This document shows positions 1-7,547 of a DNA stretch of 10,912 nucleotides, piece after piece; within the stretch, counting starts at the first letter, position 1; every line of letters begins with the position of its first letter. This stretch comes from an uncultured Fibrobacterota bacterium. GTDB lineage: Bacteria; Fibrobacterota; Chitinivibrionia; Chitinivibrionales; Chitinispirillaceae. Below the pieces are notes generated by a model that was not told the origin of the DNA, made no database searches, and worked only from the letters and a program-made list of their open reading frames with translations. The DNA lies in the NCBI GenBank assembly GCA_903888815.1, contig CAISVC010000364.1, positions 1-10,912 on the forward strand, in the 5' to 3' direction. The position numbers were made by a program, and so were the translations under genes.

Positions 1-1750
1 ACTCCCAGACGCTTGCCGCCATGGCGCTGTTCTCACAACCGGTCACTGTTACCCGGAAATACCGTGCGGCCGATACGCTTTGTATATCATTATAGGGACA
101 TCCTGCATTCGCCGCCAATGACCTGTCCGCATACAGAAACCAGTTGACATTGTCCGTGGAATAGTCAATCCGGTACCGATACGACAGAGTCGGATATTCA
201 AAAAAAATTTCGCATCGGTCCACGCTGTAATTCTGTCCCAGGTCCACCCTGAACCATTGCGGGTACGAGGCGGTACTTGCAGCCCAATGAGTGCCGTAAT
301 TTTCATCGCAGGCATAATTCGCCGTATGATACGCATTCAGCGTGCTGGACGCGGTCGCGATCCTGCCCCGGGCCAGGTTCGTGTCGTTATTGGACAGCGG
401 CCCCAGAGCGCCGACCCCGGTATGCGTCGGCACCACCTTCGCGATGGTGCCATCTACATTGAAAACGAGCGGATCAATACACACCTGGCGGTGAATCCCG
501 TCTGACGAATGGGGATTGTCGTGCCGGTGGTAGACAATGTAGTAGTTGTTCCCGAGTTTCAGCATCGAATGATGTCCCGGTCCGTCAACGGTATTATCGG
601 AATTTGTTGTCAGAATCGGACTGGTAAGGCCTTCGGTCCATGGCCCGAAAGGAGCGCTGCCAATAGCGTAGCGGACTTTATAGGTGCTGTCAGCACATCC
701 TCCATCGGAATACATCAGATAGTAAATCCCGTTCCGCTTCAGCATATAGGGCGCCTCTACATAGTGAGGCACTCCGGAATAATTGCCGTCCACCGCTAAT
801 CCCGGCGGATAACCGGCATAGGAACTGGAGGCGGTTGCTGTTGTGCCCTGCGAAATCGGATTGGTACCGCTGTAGACGATAAACTCCCCTATGGAAGCCC
901 AGTCGCCGCTGTTCTGTGTGTTCGTTATTGTTATCCGGACATAGCGGGCTGTCTGCGTGTTCGTATCACCATAGGGATTTCCGATCGCCGTATTTGACCG
1001 CCGGTCCGCGAAAGTAAACCAGTTGACGTTATTGGTCGAGTATTCGATCAGATACTGATAATAACGGTCGCTGAATTCAAAGTAGGTTTCACATCCGGTA
1101 ACCGTATAATTCTGCCCCAGATCAACTTCCAGCCATTGCGGTTTGCCGCTCCCGTTCGCCGCCCATCTCGTGCCGCTGAGATATGCCACCGGCCCGTCAA
1201 ACGTTACCATATCGGGCATGAGCTTGACAGCCCGTGCCGCGCCATTGCCCCAGTAAAGATACGCCTGTCCGTCATTATCGATGTACGCTTCGGCATCTAT
1301 GCTGTTGGTGCTGTAATCGCCGGATCCCAATAAAAGTGAGTTGCCGGCTTTAGCATTCTGCCAGGGCCCGGAAGGAGAGTCCGCCACGCCGACCTGAACT
1401 GAATTTCCATTCAAAACTTCATACATGTAGAAACGGCCGTTCAATGCCTTGATGACTGACGGAGCCCAGAGGCCCACACCGGTCGGCCAGTTCAGCTTTG
1501 TATTTGTCCAATGTACAAAATCGGTCGATCGCCAGAGCGAAGCCGGACCAGCATCCCAACCGTAGCCATCGGTCGTGGAAAATATATAAAACGCTCCGTT
1601 ATCGTAGATCGAAGAGGGATCAGCGAAATAGCCGGGCAACAGAGGATTGCCGTTACCGGAATCATAGGGGCCCGCATTGATTGCCGCAGGCACCCCCATC
1701 ATCCAGATTGTGAAGATTAAACCCAACCGGTTTTTACTTTTTTCTTTCAT
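1..1750 (-). CDS. Secreted GH43 glycoside hydrolase with an inserted discoidin domain and a second C-terminal discoidin domain (3' end outside window)
   Basis: The reading frame is open from the ATG at 1750 to the window edge, giving 583 residues with no stop. Residues 1-26 form a signal peptide ending in PAAINA. GH43 five-bladed propeller signatures follow: Asp44 in GYFADPS (catalytic base), Asp152 in SIDAEAYID (pKa modulator), Glu332 in YVEAPYMLKRNG (general acid) and a GHHSM motif at about 392-396. Between MVTFDGPV (181-188) and VPHYVEAP (327-334), a discoidin-like segment of about 135 residues interrupts the catalytic domain with its halves in swapped order. A second F5/8C domain starts near residue 455 (NLARGRIATASS) and is cut by the edge. 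GH43 enzymes cleave alpha-L-arabinofuranosides, arabinan or beta-xylosides; the substrate here is not resolved. The start is uncertain: in-frame ATGs also lie at 1774 and 1801 and none has a clear Shine-Dalgarno. I prefer 1750 because it gives a compact signal peptide. The gene lies about 50 bp after the GH146-like gene and is probably in the same operon. Confidence 0.9.
   Translation of the reverse strand, partial: MKEKSKNRLGLIFTIWMMGVPAAINAGPYDSGNGNPLLPGYFADPSSIYDNGAFYIFSTTDGYGWDAGPASLWRSTDFVHWTNTKLNWPTGVGLWAPSVIKALNGRFYMYEVLNGNSVQVGVADSPSGPWQNAKAGNSLLLGSGDYSTNSIDAEAYIDNDGQAYLYWGNGAARAVKLMPDMVTFDGPVAYLSGTRWAANGSGKPQWLEVDLGQNYTVTGCETYFEFSDRYYQYLIEYSTNNVNWFTFADRRSNTAIGNPYGDTNTQTARYVRITITNTQNSGDWASIGEFIVYSGTNPISQGTTATASSSYAGYPPGLAVDGNYSGVPHYVEAPYMLKRNGIYYLMYSDGGCADSTYKVRYAIGSAPFGPWTEGLTSPILTTNSDNTVDGPGHHSMLKLGNNYYIVYHRHDNPHSSDGIHRQVCIDPLVFNVDGTIAKVVPTHTGVGALGPLSNNDTNLARGRIATASSTLNAYHTANYACDENYGTHWAASTASYPQWFRVDLGQNYSVDRCEIFFEYPTLSYRYRIDYSTDNVNWFLYADRSLAANAGCPYNDIQSVSAARYFRVTVTGCENSAMAASVWE
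773..1177 (-). other. Discoidin (F5/8C, CBM32-like) domain with swapped halves, inserted in the GH43 catalytic domain
   Basis: This region encodes residues about 192-326 of the GH43 protein. It begins in the middle of an F5/8C domain (GTRWAANGSGKPQWLEVDLG, then the IEYSTNNVNW and ARYVRITIT strands, ending EFIVYSG). It then continues with what is normally the N-terminal strand of the same domain (NPISQGTTATASSSYAG, then GLAVDGNYSG). The normally ordered discoidin domain later in the same protein, and the one in the neighbouring GH146-like protein, give the usual order ATASS - DxNYGT - W - PQW - VDLG. The seam falls at that loop: SG-TRW opens the insert and NYSG closes it. Both junctions with GH43 sequence are in frame. 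The swapped order is seen directly; calling it circular permutation is inference. Confidence 0.75.
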
Positions 1751-1804
1751 TTTTGATTTTTCGCTTTGATTCATTATTGTTTTTTGCCGCCAGCCACTCA
1801 TCCC

Positions 1805-4408
1805 CTATTTCTTAAAAAGAATGATATTTTTATAAACGTTCTTTCCTTTCGCGGCGACTTTTACCATATAGGCGCCGCTGTTCAGCAGTTCTCCCGCGTT
1901 GTTCTTCCGGTCCCATACGATTTTCTGCGAGGCGACCGGTATTGTTCTCACAAGCTTACCCTGCAGTGAAAAGATATCGATCCGCTCCACCTTGACATTT
2001 TCCAATGAAAGAATCGCCCCCATTCCCCGGACCGACAGGACGAATTGTTGAGTATTTTTCTTGACAACGGCAGGCTGCACCGCGACCACCGGCGTACCCC
2101 ATGCCTTGAACTCATTTATATTCGCCGGCCAGCCGTTATTCTGCGGTCCGCCGGCTCCGGTGGCTGTTAAAAGCGTGACCCGCAGATACCTGGCATTCAC
2201 CCCGGTACTGTTATCAGTATAGGGATTCCCTGCCGCGGTATTATTTGACTTATCGGCAAATATGGTCCACGTTGTATTATTGGTGGAATACTCAATCCTG
2301 TATTTGAAATATCTCGGCCAGTTGGCGTCTTGATAATAATACCAGGAGGTTCTGGTTACCCGGTACAATGCTCCGAGATCCACTTTCCACCATTGCGGCA
2401 GCGCGCCGTCAGACTCCCATCGCAAATACCAGGCGTCATTGCCGGTATAATAACCGTCAACCGCCCGCGCGGACCGCTGGAAACATGCCACATTCACCCC
2501 CGGCGGCTGCGGATCGGATTCAGACGTGGCTTTTCCCAGAGCGATATTGCTGTCATTCTGGACCGTCGCCGTTGGAACAACGTCCCAGTAGGCAGTGAAA
2601 AACTGGTCGGTTACCATTTGATAGTACGGTTTGAAGGTCACCACTCTGTTTGCCGCGTCGGTGCCCGTGAAAGTAAGCGGCTGGCCGGTTACCGGCTGGA
2701 ACCATGTTCCCAGATTATTGACCCATGAAGTGCCGCTGCCGGTATTGCCGATCAGTTCGCTCATATACGGCCTTCCCCCCACTCCCACCATGACCACAGG
2801 ACCGTACAGGAAAGCCATCTGGGTGGCAAGATTGGGCATCGGGCTCCTGGAAAAACGTATGGGCAGCGTAACGGCTATGACGTCTCCCTCATTCCACGTC
2901 CGGTTGATGGACGCATAGGTCAACGGCGTGGCGCTCACGCTCTGGGTCGCGCCGTTCACCGTTACCACGAAACCGCTTGTGCACCATCCGGGAACCCGGA
3001 TCGCCACGGTAAGCGTAACCGGCGCGGTGACATGTACCGTCAGCCTTGTGCCCTGTTCTTCCGGAAATGCCGTGGCCTGCTCCAGACTGAAATTTTTCTG
3101 CGGCCAGCTCACGGTGGACGCTATGAACAGGTTTACATAGACGGCAGTGCTGTCGTGCGCGTACACCGTTTCGCCGAATTTCGAAGGGCTCTCAAGGCCG
3201 GTCCCGTTGCAGCAGTAGCATCCGGTCGTATACGAACGGAAATCCTTCACCGTATTGGCATTGAGCGGCTGGTAATAGGTCTTCCATCCGGTAACCGAAT
3301 CCTGACATCCGAGAATCGCGTTATAGAGCAGCCGTTCGAACCATTCCACGTATTTCAGATCACCGGTGGCAAGGTACAGACTGCGGCATATTTTCGCCAG
3401 ATTATAGCTGCAGCAGGTCTCCTGCGCGAAGCGCGCCTGAGTATTGGCTATCGCATTGGCTCCCGGGAAACCCTCATGGACACTCGTGCCGCCGGTTGCG
3501 TAACAGCGGCCGCCCGAACCGGCGACAAAGTTCCAGAAATTCTGCGTTGCGGTAAGATAGTAACTGTCTTTTTCAAATTCAGCCGTTTTGGCCGCTCCGA
3601 CCATTTTCGCAAGGTAGGTATTTGCATGACCGCCCACTACATCCTGCCCGTTATAGAGCGGATCGAGTATGGCGGAACGTTCTTCCCACTGGCGAGAGAG
3701 AGTCCGGTGCTGGGCGTTGCCGGTGGCTATATACAGATTTTCAAGGGCCTCCTGAATGCCTCCCGGTTCAACGCCCTTCACGGTCGTCCATTGATTGTTG
3801 GCAGTGTAAATATCCTGCCGGGTTTTGATCCATGCCGCAAGATTAGCCGCGATGGCCAGGGCCTGCGCGTTACCGGCGCAGTTGTAGGCGGCAAGCAGAC
3901 CCTCAAGAAGTTTATGCATCCGGTACCAGGGCACACCGTCGAGCCGGTTCGCGTCGAATTCGACCTGCGGCGAAGCGAAAAGATACTGGCCGCCCATGGC
4001 GGTCTGGCATTTGCCGAGTTCCGCAACCATATAGTTGACACGATTGAGCAGTGCGGTATCACCGGTCTGCGCGTAGGAAAGCGCTATCGCCGAAAGGTAA
4101 TGCCCCTCGTAAAAACCCGGAAAAGCGCCGTTGGGCTCAGGGGTGGCCCAGCTGGTGAACGGCTGCGCGCCGTTCGTCGAAAGGCCCGCCTGATACCGGT
4201 ACGCATACAGCGCCCTTTCAACGCCCATGACATCAAGCGTCATCCGGTTGGTCTGCATAGCCGTCCTGAAAGGGCCATTCAGCAGGCGCACCTGCGAGAG
4301 AGGAAACGGCGTGACCGGTAGGGCGATTACGCTGGAAATGCACCCGGCCAGCAAATAAAGAACTCCCTGAAACGCGAAATGACGGAATCTCTCCCTTTTA
4401 AAAATCAT
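1805..4408 (-). CDS. Secreted DUF1680 beta-L-arabinofuranosidase, GH146/GH127-like, with discoidin domain and C-terminal sorting-type tail
   Basis: The product has 867 residues. An (alpha/alpha)6-type DUF1680 catalytic domain spans about 35-540, followed by the family's beta-rich part to about 610. An F5/8C domain covers about 617-772, and a C-terminal FlgD-like/sorting tail about 775-867 (ERIDIFSLQGKLVRT ... LNSGAYMVKV). The zinc-thiolate site known from GH127 HypBA1 (Glu, Cys, Cys, Cys) matches Glu330 and Cys332 in QETCCSYN and Cys399 and Cys400 in GCYCCNGTGLES. Cys399 would be the nucleophile by homology, and Glu312 in SVHEGF is the candidate acid/base. The CCNGTGLE form resembles GH146 more than classic GH127 (CCPPN). 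Such enzymes release beta-linked L-arabinofuranose from arabinan or extensin glycans. The start at 4408 is fixed by AAAGGAGGAG at 4413-4422. The N-terminus contains LAGC at 20-23, so it might be a lipoprotein rather than a fully released enzyme. Confidence 0.92.
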   Translation of the reverse strand: MIFKRERFRHFAFQGVLYLLAGCISSVIALPVTPFPLSQVRLLNGPFRTAMQTNRMTLDVMGVERALYAYRYQAGLSTNGAQPFTSWATPEPNGAFPGFYEGHYLSAIALSYAQTGDTALLNRVNYMVAELGKCQTAMGGQYLFASPQVEFDANRLDGVPWYRMHKLLEGLLAAYNCAGNAQALAIAANLAAWIKTRQDIYTANNQWTTVKGVEPGGIQEALENLYIATGNAQHRTLSRQWEERSAILDPLYNGQDVVGGHANTYLAKMVGAAKTAEFEKDSYYLTATQNFWNFVAGSGGRCYATGGTSVHEGFPGANAIANTQARFAQETCCSYNLAKICRSLYLATGDLKYVEWFERLLYNAILGCQDSVTGWKTYYQPLNANTVKDFRSYTTGCYCCNGTGLESPSKFGETVYAHDSTAVYVNLFIASTVSWPQKNFSLEQATAFPEEQGTRLTVHVTAPVTLTVAIRVPGWCTSGFVVTVNGATQSVSATPLTYASINRTWNEGDVIAVTLPIRFSRSPMPNLATQMAFLYGPVVMVGVGGRPYMSELIGNTGSGTSWVNNLGTWFQPVTGQPLTFTGTDAANRVVTFKPYYQMVTDQFFTAYWDVVPTATVQNDSNIALGKATSESDPQPPGVNVACFQRSARAVDGYYTGNDAWYLRWESDGALPQWWKVDLGALYRVTRTSWYYYQDANWPRYFKYRIEYSTNNTTWTIFADKSNNTAAGNPYTDNSTGVNARYLRVTLLTATGAGGPQNNGWPANINEFKAWGTPVVAVQPAVVKKNTQQFVLSVRGMGAILSLENVKVERIDIFSLQGKLVRTIPVASQKIVWDRKNNAGELLNSGAYMVKVAAKGKNVYKNIILFKK

Positions 4409-4456
4409 ACAGCTCCTCCTTTGGATCTCACAATTGCAAGGCCATTATTTATTACC

Positions 4457-5051
4457 TCAGTTCGTTATGCATATCGGCATCGATTTCTTCATGCTTCCGC
4501 ACGAAAGCGAAAGCAGATACCATCCGTTCGCTGTTTTTGTCCCTGACCGGCCGGCGCCGTTCCATTGCACGGAATAGCTGCCGCCGCGTGTCGCTTCCCG
4601 GACGAGCGTAGTAACGAGCCTTCCTCTAATGTCAAATAACCGGAGCGTCAGCGGCTGCGTGCGGTCGCTTTGCGGGAGCGAAAACTTGACGGCATCGATT
4701 TTTAAAGACTGGACTCCGGCCGGAATACCGAGATCCCTGCGCAGGTTGACGCTGCTGGTTCCGAAGGTTTTCGCAGCCACCAGTCTGCCGCCCAGATCGT
4801 ACACCGTGATTAACTTGACTCTGCCGGTAAATGCCTTGTCGAAAATAACGGACTCATTCGCACTTTTCATGTACATGGCAGGCGGCATCGGCCGGGAGCC
4901 GTTCGCCGCATTATCTGGTACTAGTACTATCCCAGTGCAGGTCGGATCCGACCAGTAGCGTGACATCGGTCCTGGCGAAAACGAACGAGGTCAGGAACCC
5001 CAGAATCATCGACTGAAAAACCGGACCGCCTATCGACAACTTTTTCATCAT
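4457..5051 (-). pseudogene. Remnant of a secreted metallophosphoesterase: signal peptide and motif I joined out of frame to a C-terminal sorting region
   Basis: An ATG at 5051 (second Met codon at 5048), preceded by AAAGGAG, opens a 46-codon frame. It encodes a signal peptide (MMKKLSIGGPVFQSMILGF, then LTSFVFA) and TDVTLLVGSDLHWDS, and stops at TAA 4911-4913. VGSDLH matches the beginning of calcineurin-like phosphoesterases, whose motif I is DxH. The later motifs (GDxxD, GNH[DE], GHxH) are nowhere in the window. A different frame, open from 4966 to 4457, then encodes two C-terminal secretion-type modules. These are VKLITVYDLGGRLVAAKTFG and, later, LRLFDIRGRLVTTLVRE followed by an NGWYLLSLS strand. 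The simplest reading is an internal deletion that removed most of the catalytic domain and left the ends out of frame. The 169-residue downstream frame alone would have neither ribosome site nor signal peptide. The sorting tail suggests the intact ancestor was exported like its neighbours. Confidence 0.7.
4918..4927. repeat. 10-bp perfect palindrome at the pseudogene junction
   Basis: GTACTAGTAC is its own reverse complement. It lies just ahead of the premature stop of the metallophosphoesterase frame, where sequence resembling the enzyme's N-terminus changes to linker and sorting-tail sequence. It may be the deletion scar, or simply chance: one such palindrome in this length is not remarkable on its own. 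Confidence 0.5.
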
Positions 5052-5110
5052 ACCATCTCCTTTGTTTCATCCCCTCAGCAGCATCGTGCGGTACACACGC
5101 GGAAACCGGT

Positions 5111-7522
5111 TCACTCCATCGCGAATTTAGAACACAGAGATTTCTGCCCGATTTTTACCCGTACCAGATAAAGTCCCGGTGCGAGATCGTTTCTGGATAC
5201 TATATAGCGTCCTGCTTTGCTGCCGCTGAACGATTTGACCACTTTGCCGGATACCGAGACGATATCGATCCGGTGGCTCCCCGCCTGTTCAATCCTTAGA
5301 ACGATACCGTGCGGCGTGACCTGCTGCCGCAGTAACGGTTGGGCCATAAAAGCAGGATTTTCGCCTGCCACGCCCACTGTCGGCGCATGGGTCGTATCGA
5401 TGTACGACGGATCAGCCGGCCCGGTCCATGGAAACGCCGCGACCCTCAGCCGCGCTGATCCGTACGGGATAAGCTCGATATCTTCCTTGGCAACGGCTCC
5501 AAGATTGGTAAGCGGGCTGGTCGGCACGTCGCCTGCATGGTTATTGCTCATGGTCCATGCGGCAACACGTTTCGCCTTTGCCGTAAGTATCACGGGCACA
5601 TCGCCGGTCCAGGAAGGGAACGTATTGGAAGCCGAATCCCATACCCTGTCACCTCTGGCCCCCCACGGATACGTGGCGTTGATATTCTGCTCTGTCACCC
5701 TGAACGAGTCCAGGTCCTCCATGCAGAGCGCATAGTTCCATCGGTTGTCAGAGTTACGGATCTCCCACTGCCTGACCCCCATGCAATTGACGTAATTGAT
5801 AAGATTGGTCCAGCTCATCGCGAGTCGCGAGCCGAAATAAATCGGGCCGCGCGCAATGGCCACGGATTTATTGCCGAAGGTTTCGGTCGTGCCGTTATAG
5901 GTACCTGAACCGTTATACACCTCGGTCCTGAGCTTCATCGGCAGGTTCACGGTCACGATATCCCCGTTGTTCCAGCTCTTCGTAATGGTTACCCACTGGT
6001 TGGCCCTGAGCCCAAGCCCGGTGGGCGCTCCGCCTCCCGGACATTGGATGGCCGCTCCGGCAGCGGTTATGGTGGTGCCCCAGCCCCACTTGGGTACGCG
6101 CACGACAAGCGGGAACTGGACCGTCACCGCGGTGGTAATGGTGAACTGTACCTGGCCTTTAAACGGGTACTCCGTCGTTTCCCTGATCGTCACGGTCTGA
6201 GCGGTTGTACCGCTTCCGACTTTGGCGGTAATTATCGTGGGGGCGTAGACGATTGCCGCAAGACCATTGTCCTGCGTCGCCATCCATGAATTTATTACAA
6301 ACTTCGGCCAGCCCCAGTGCATAAGTATAGAACAGCACCAGAACGCGCTGTTGAAATTGCCGTACAGGAGAGGCAGGTTGTTGCACCCGTTGCACCCCCA
6401 GGCCGCGTTTACCACATTGACCTGGTTGACCTGGCCATGGTACTGCCGGTTCCAGAAGTCTGGAGTAGTGTGAGCAGGGTAATGGTTATAGCAGAGGTAC
6501 TCAAGCCTGTCCGCCCAGTCAATCTCGCCGAACATTTCGATCATATATGCCAATGACGGCATAAGGTTTGTTATGGCGCAGGTTTCGGTACCGTGCCATG
6601 GCGGAAGGCCCGCAATCGCCTCGTCGCCTGAGAAGGCGCCTGCGACCTGACCGTGGTAACGGGCCATTTTTGCCACTGCCCAGAAACTCGCCTGGCTGTC
6701 CGCAACCGTACCTGCAGGAAACTGCCATAACAAAGTACCGAATTTATGTGCCCAGGCATGATTGACCACGTGGTGACCCGTCATGTTCCACCCCGAGAGA
6801 TTCCTGATATCTCCGTCGGAAATCATCGTTTGATAGACTGACGTCCAATTCATAAGACTGCTTTTCATAGCATTTGAAATGGCCACTACAGACGTATCAT
6901 GGGTCAGTCGATTCCAATATATTAATGCAAGCTGCGCCTCTTCTCCGAGCGCATAGGCCCAATCTGTTCCCCACGCAGCGGCATTGGAACAGTCATTGAG
7001 GCATTTTAAGTACTGGCGAGTGATCCCATAGAACACTGCCGTATCTGAAGCGCGCTTGCCCCTTGCTTCAAACCAGTATTTCAATACGGGCCAGTATTCA
7101 ATCGGCGCAAACATACCGTCACCGGTTTGACCGACAAAAGTTGAGTTACGGTTCGCGATTATGCCTGGGATCCAGTTGTTTTCAACATCAGCAATGAGGC
7201 TCTGGTTATTGAGCAGGTACGCCAGTGGAACGTAGCCCTGAAAGAAGTTCGGTTCAGTTTGAAACGTACCAGGAAAACCAGGATCTTCAGGATTTGTCGG
7301 TTTGAGGTGAAGCACATGACCGGTGCTTCCGGACGCCATGACCTGCAGCTGCCTGAGCAGCCAGCCGTCAGGTAATACTGTTGTCAACGGCAGCATGACG
7401 AATTTCGTCTGCTTGAGCGGCGTCGTATTGACCGGATACCACTTGTTCTGTGCCATGGTGCCGGTCGCACCCAACATAAGTGCAATGGAAAAAATGACTG
7501 ATTGATAATTATTACGCTTCAT
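5111..7522 (-). CDS. Secreted DUF1680/GH127-type beta-L-arabinofuranosidase-like protein, divergent paralogue
   Basis: The product has 803 residues. The signal peptide is residues 1-24 (ends GATGTMA, mature start QNKWYP). A DUF1680 catalytic domain occupies about 35-440, beta-rich domains run to about 700, and a short C-terminal tail (HRIDIVSVSGKVVKSF ... APGLYLVRVK) fills the last 60 residues. Putative zinc ligands by homology to GH127 are Glu313 and Cys315 (HGTETC) and Cys396 and Cys397 (FWCC); Glu301 in FSGDE is a candidate acid/base. It shares long near-identical blocks with the upstream 810-residue protein (SWMATQDNGLAA, ETTEYPFK, FPLVVRVP, PWGARGDR). It differs in two ways: it is about 13 residues shorter near 67-102, where the paralogue has WEAGPYY, and it has an extra CNGC at 377-380. 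Its ribosome site is AAGGGGAT, 6 nt before ATG. Activity is inferred from family only; this clade may have another furanoside specificity. Confidence 0.9.
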   Translation of the reverse strand: MKRNNYQSVIFSIALMLGATGTMAQNKWYPVNTTPLKQTKFVMLPLTTVLPDGWLLRQLQVMASGSTGHVLHLKPTNPEDPGFPGTFQTEPNFFQGYVPLAYLLNNQSLIADVENNWIPGIIANRNSTFVGQTGDGMFAPIEYWPVLKYWFEARGKRASDTAVFYGITRQYLKCLNDCSNAAAWGTDWAYALGEEAQLALIYWNRLTHDTSVVAISNAMKSSLMNWTSVYQTMISDGDIRNLSGWNMTGHHVVNHAWAHKFGTLLWQFPAGTVADSQASFWAVAKMARYHGQVAGAFSGDEAIAGLPPWHGTETCAITNLMPSLAYMIEMFGEIDWADRLEYLCYNHYPAHTTPDFWNRQYHGQVNQVNVVNAAWGCNGCNNLPLLYGNFNSAFWCCSILMHWGWPKFVINSWMATQDNGLAAIVYAPTIITAKVGSGTTAQTVTIRETTEYPFKGQVQFTITTAVTVQFPLVVRVPKWGWGTTITAAGAAIQCPGGGAPTGLGLRANQWVTITKSWNNGDIVTVNLPMKLRTEVYNGSGTYNGTTETFGNKSVAIARGPIYFGSRLAMSWTNLINYVNCMGVRQWEIRNSDNRWNYALCMEDLDSFRVTEQNINATYPWGARGDRVWDSASNTFPSWTGDVPVILTAKAKRVAAWTMSNNHAGDVPTSPLTNLGAVAKEDIELIPYGSARLRVAAFPWTGPADPSYIDTTHAPTVGVAGENPAFMAQPLLRQQVTPHGIVLRIEQAGSHRIDIVSVSGKVVKSFSGSKAGRYIVSRNDLAPGLYLVRVKIGQKSLCSKFAME

Positions 7523-7547
7523 GCTGATCCCCTTTTCATATAAAAGA

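Noticed and set aside
3032..4321. A 429-codon open frame on the plus strand, opposite the GH146-like gene
   Set aside because: It lies entirely inside a clearly coding minus-strand gene. Its translation is rich in Arg, Gly and Pro with no recognisable domain, as expected for an antisense shadow in GC-rich coding sequence.
4457..4966. An independent 169-residue gene
   Set aside because: Its ATG lies inside the metallophosphoesterase-like frame with no ribosome site or signal peptide. Its recognisable content is only C-terminal sorting modules, so it is better read as the tail of a broken gene.
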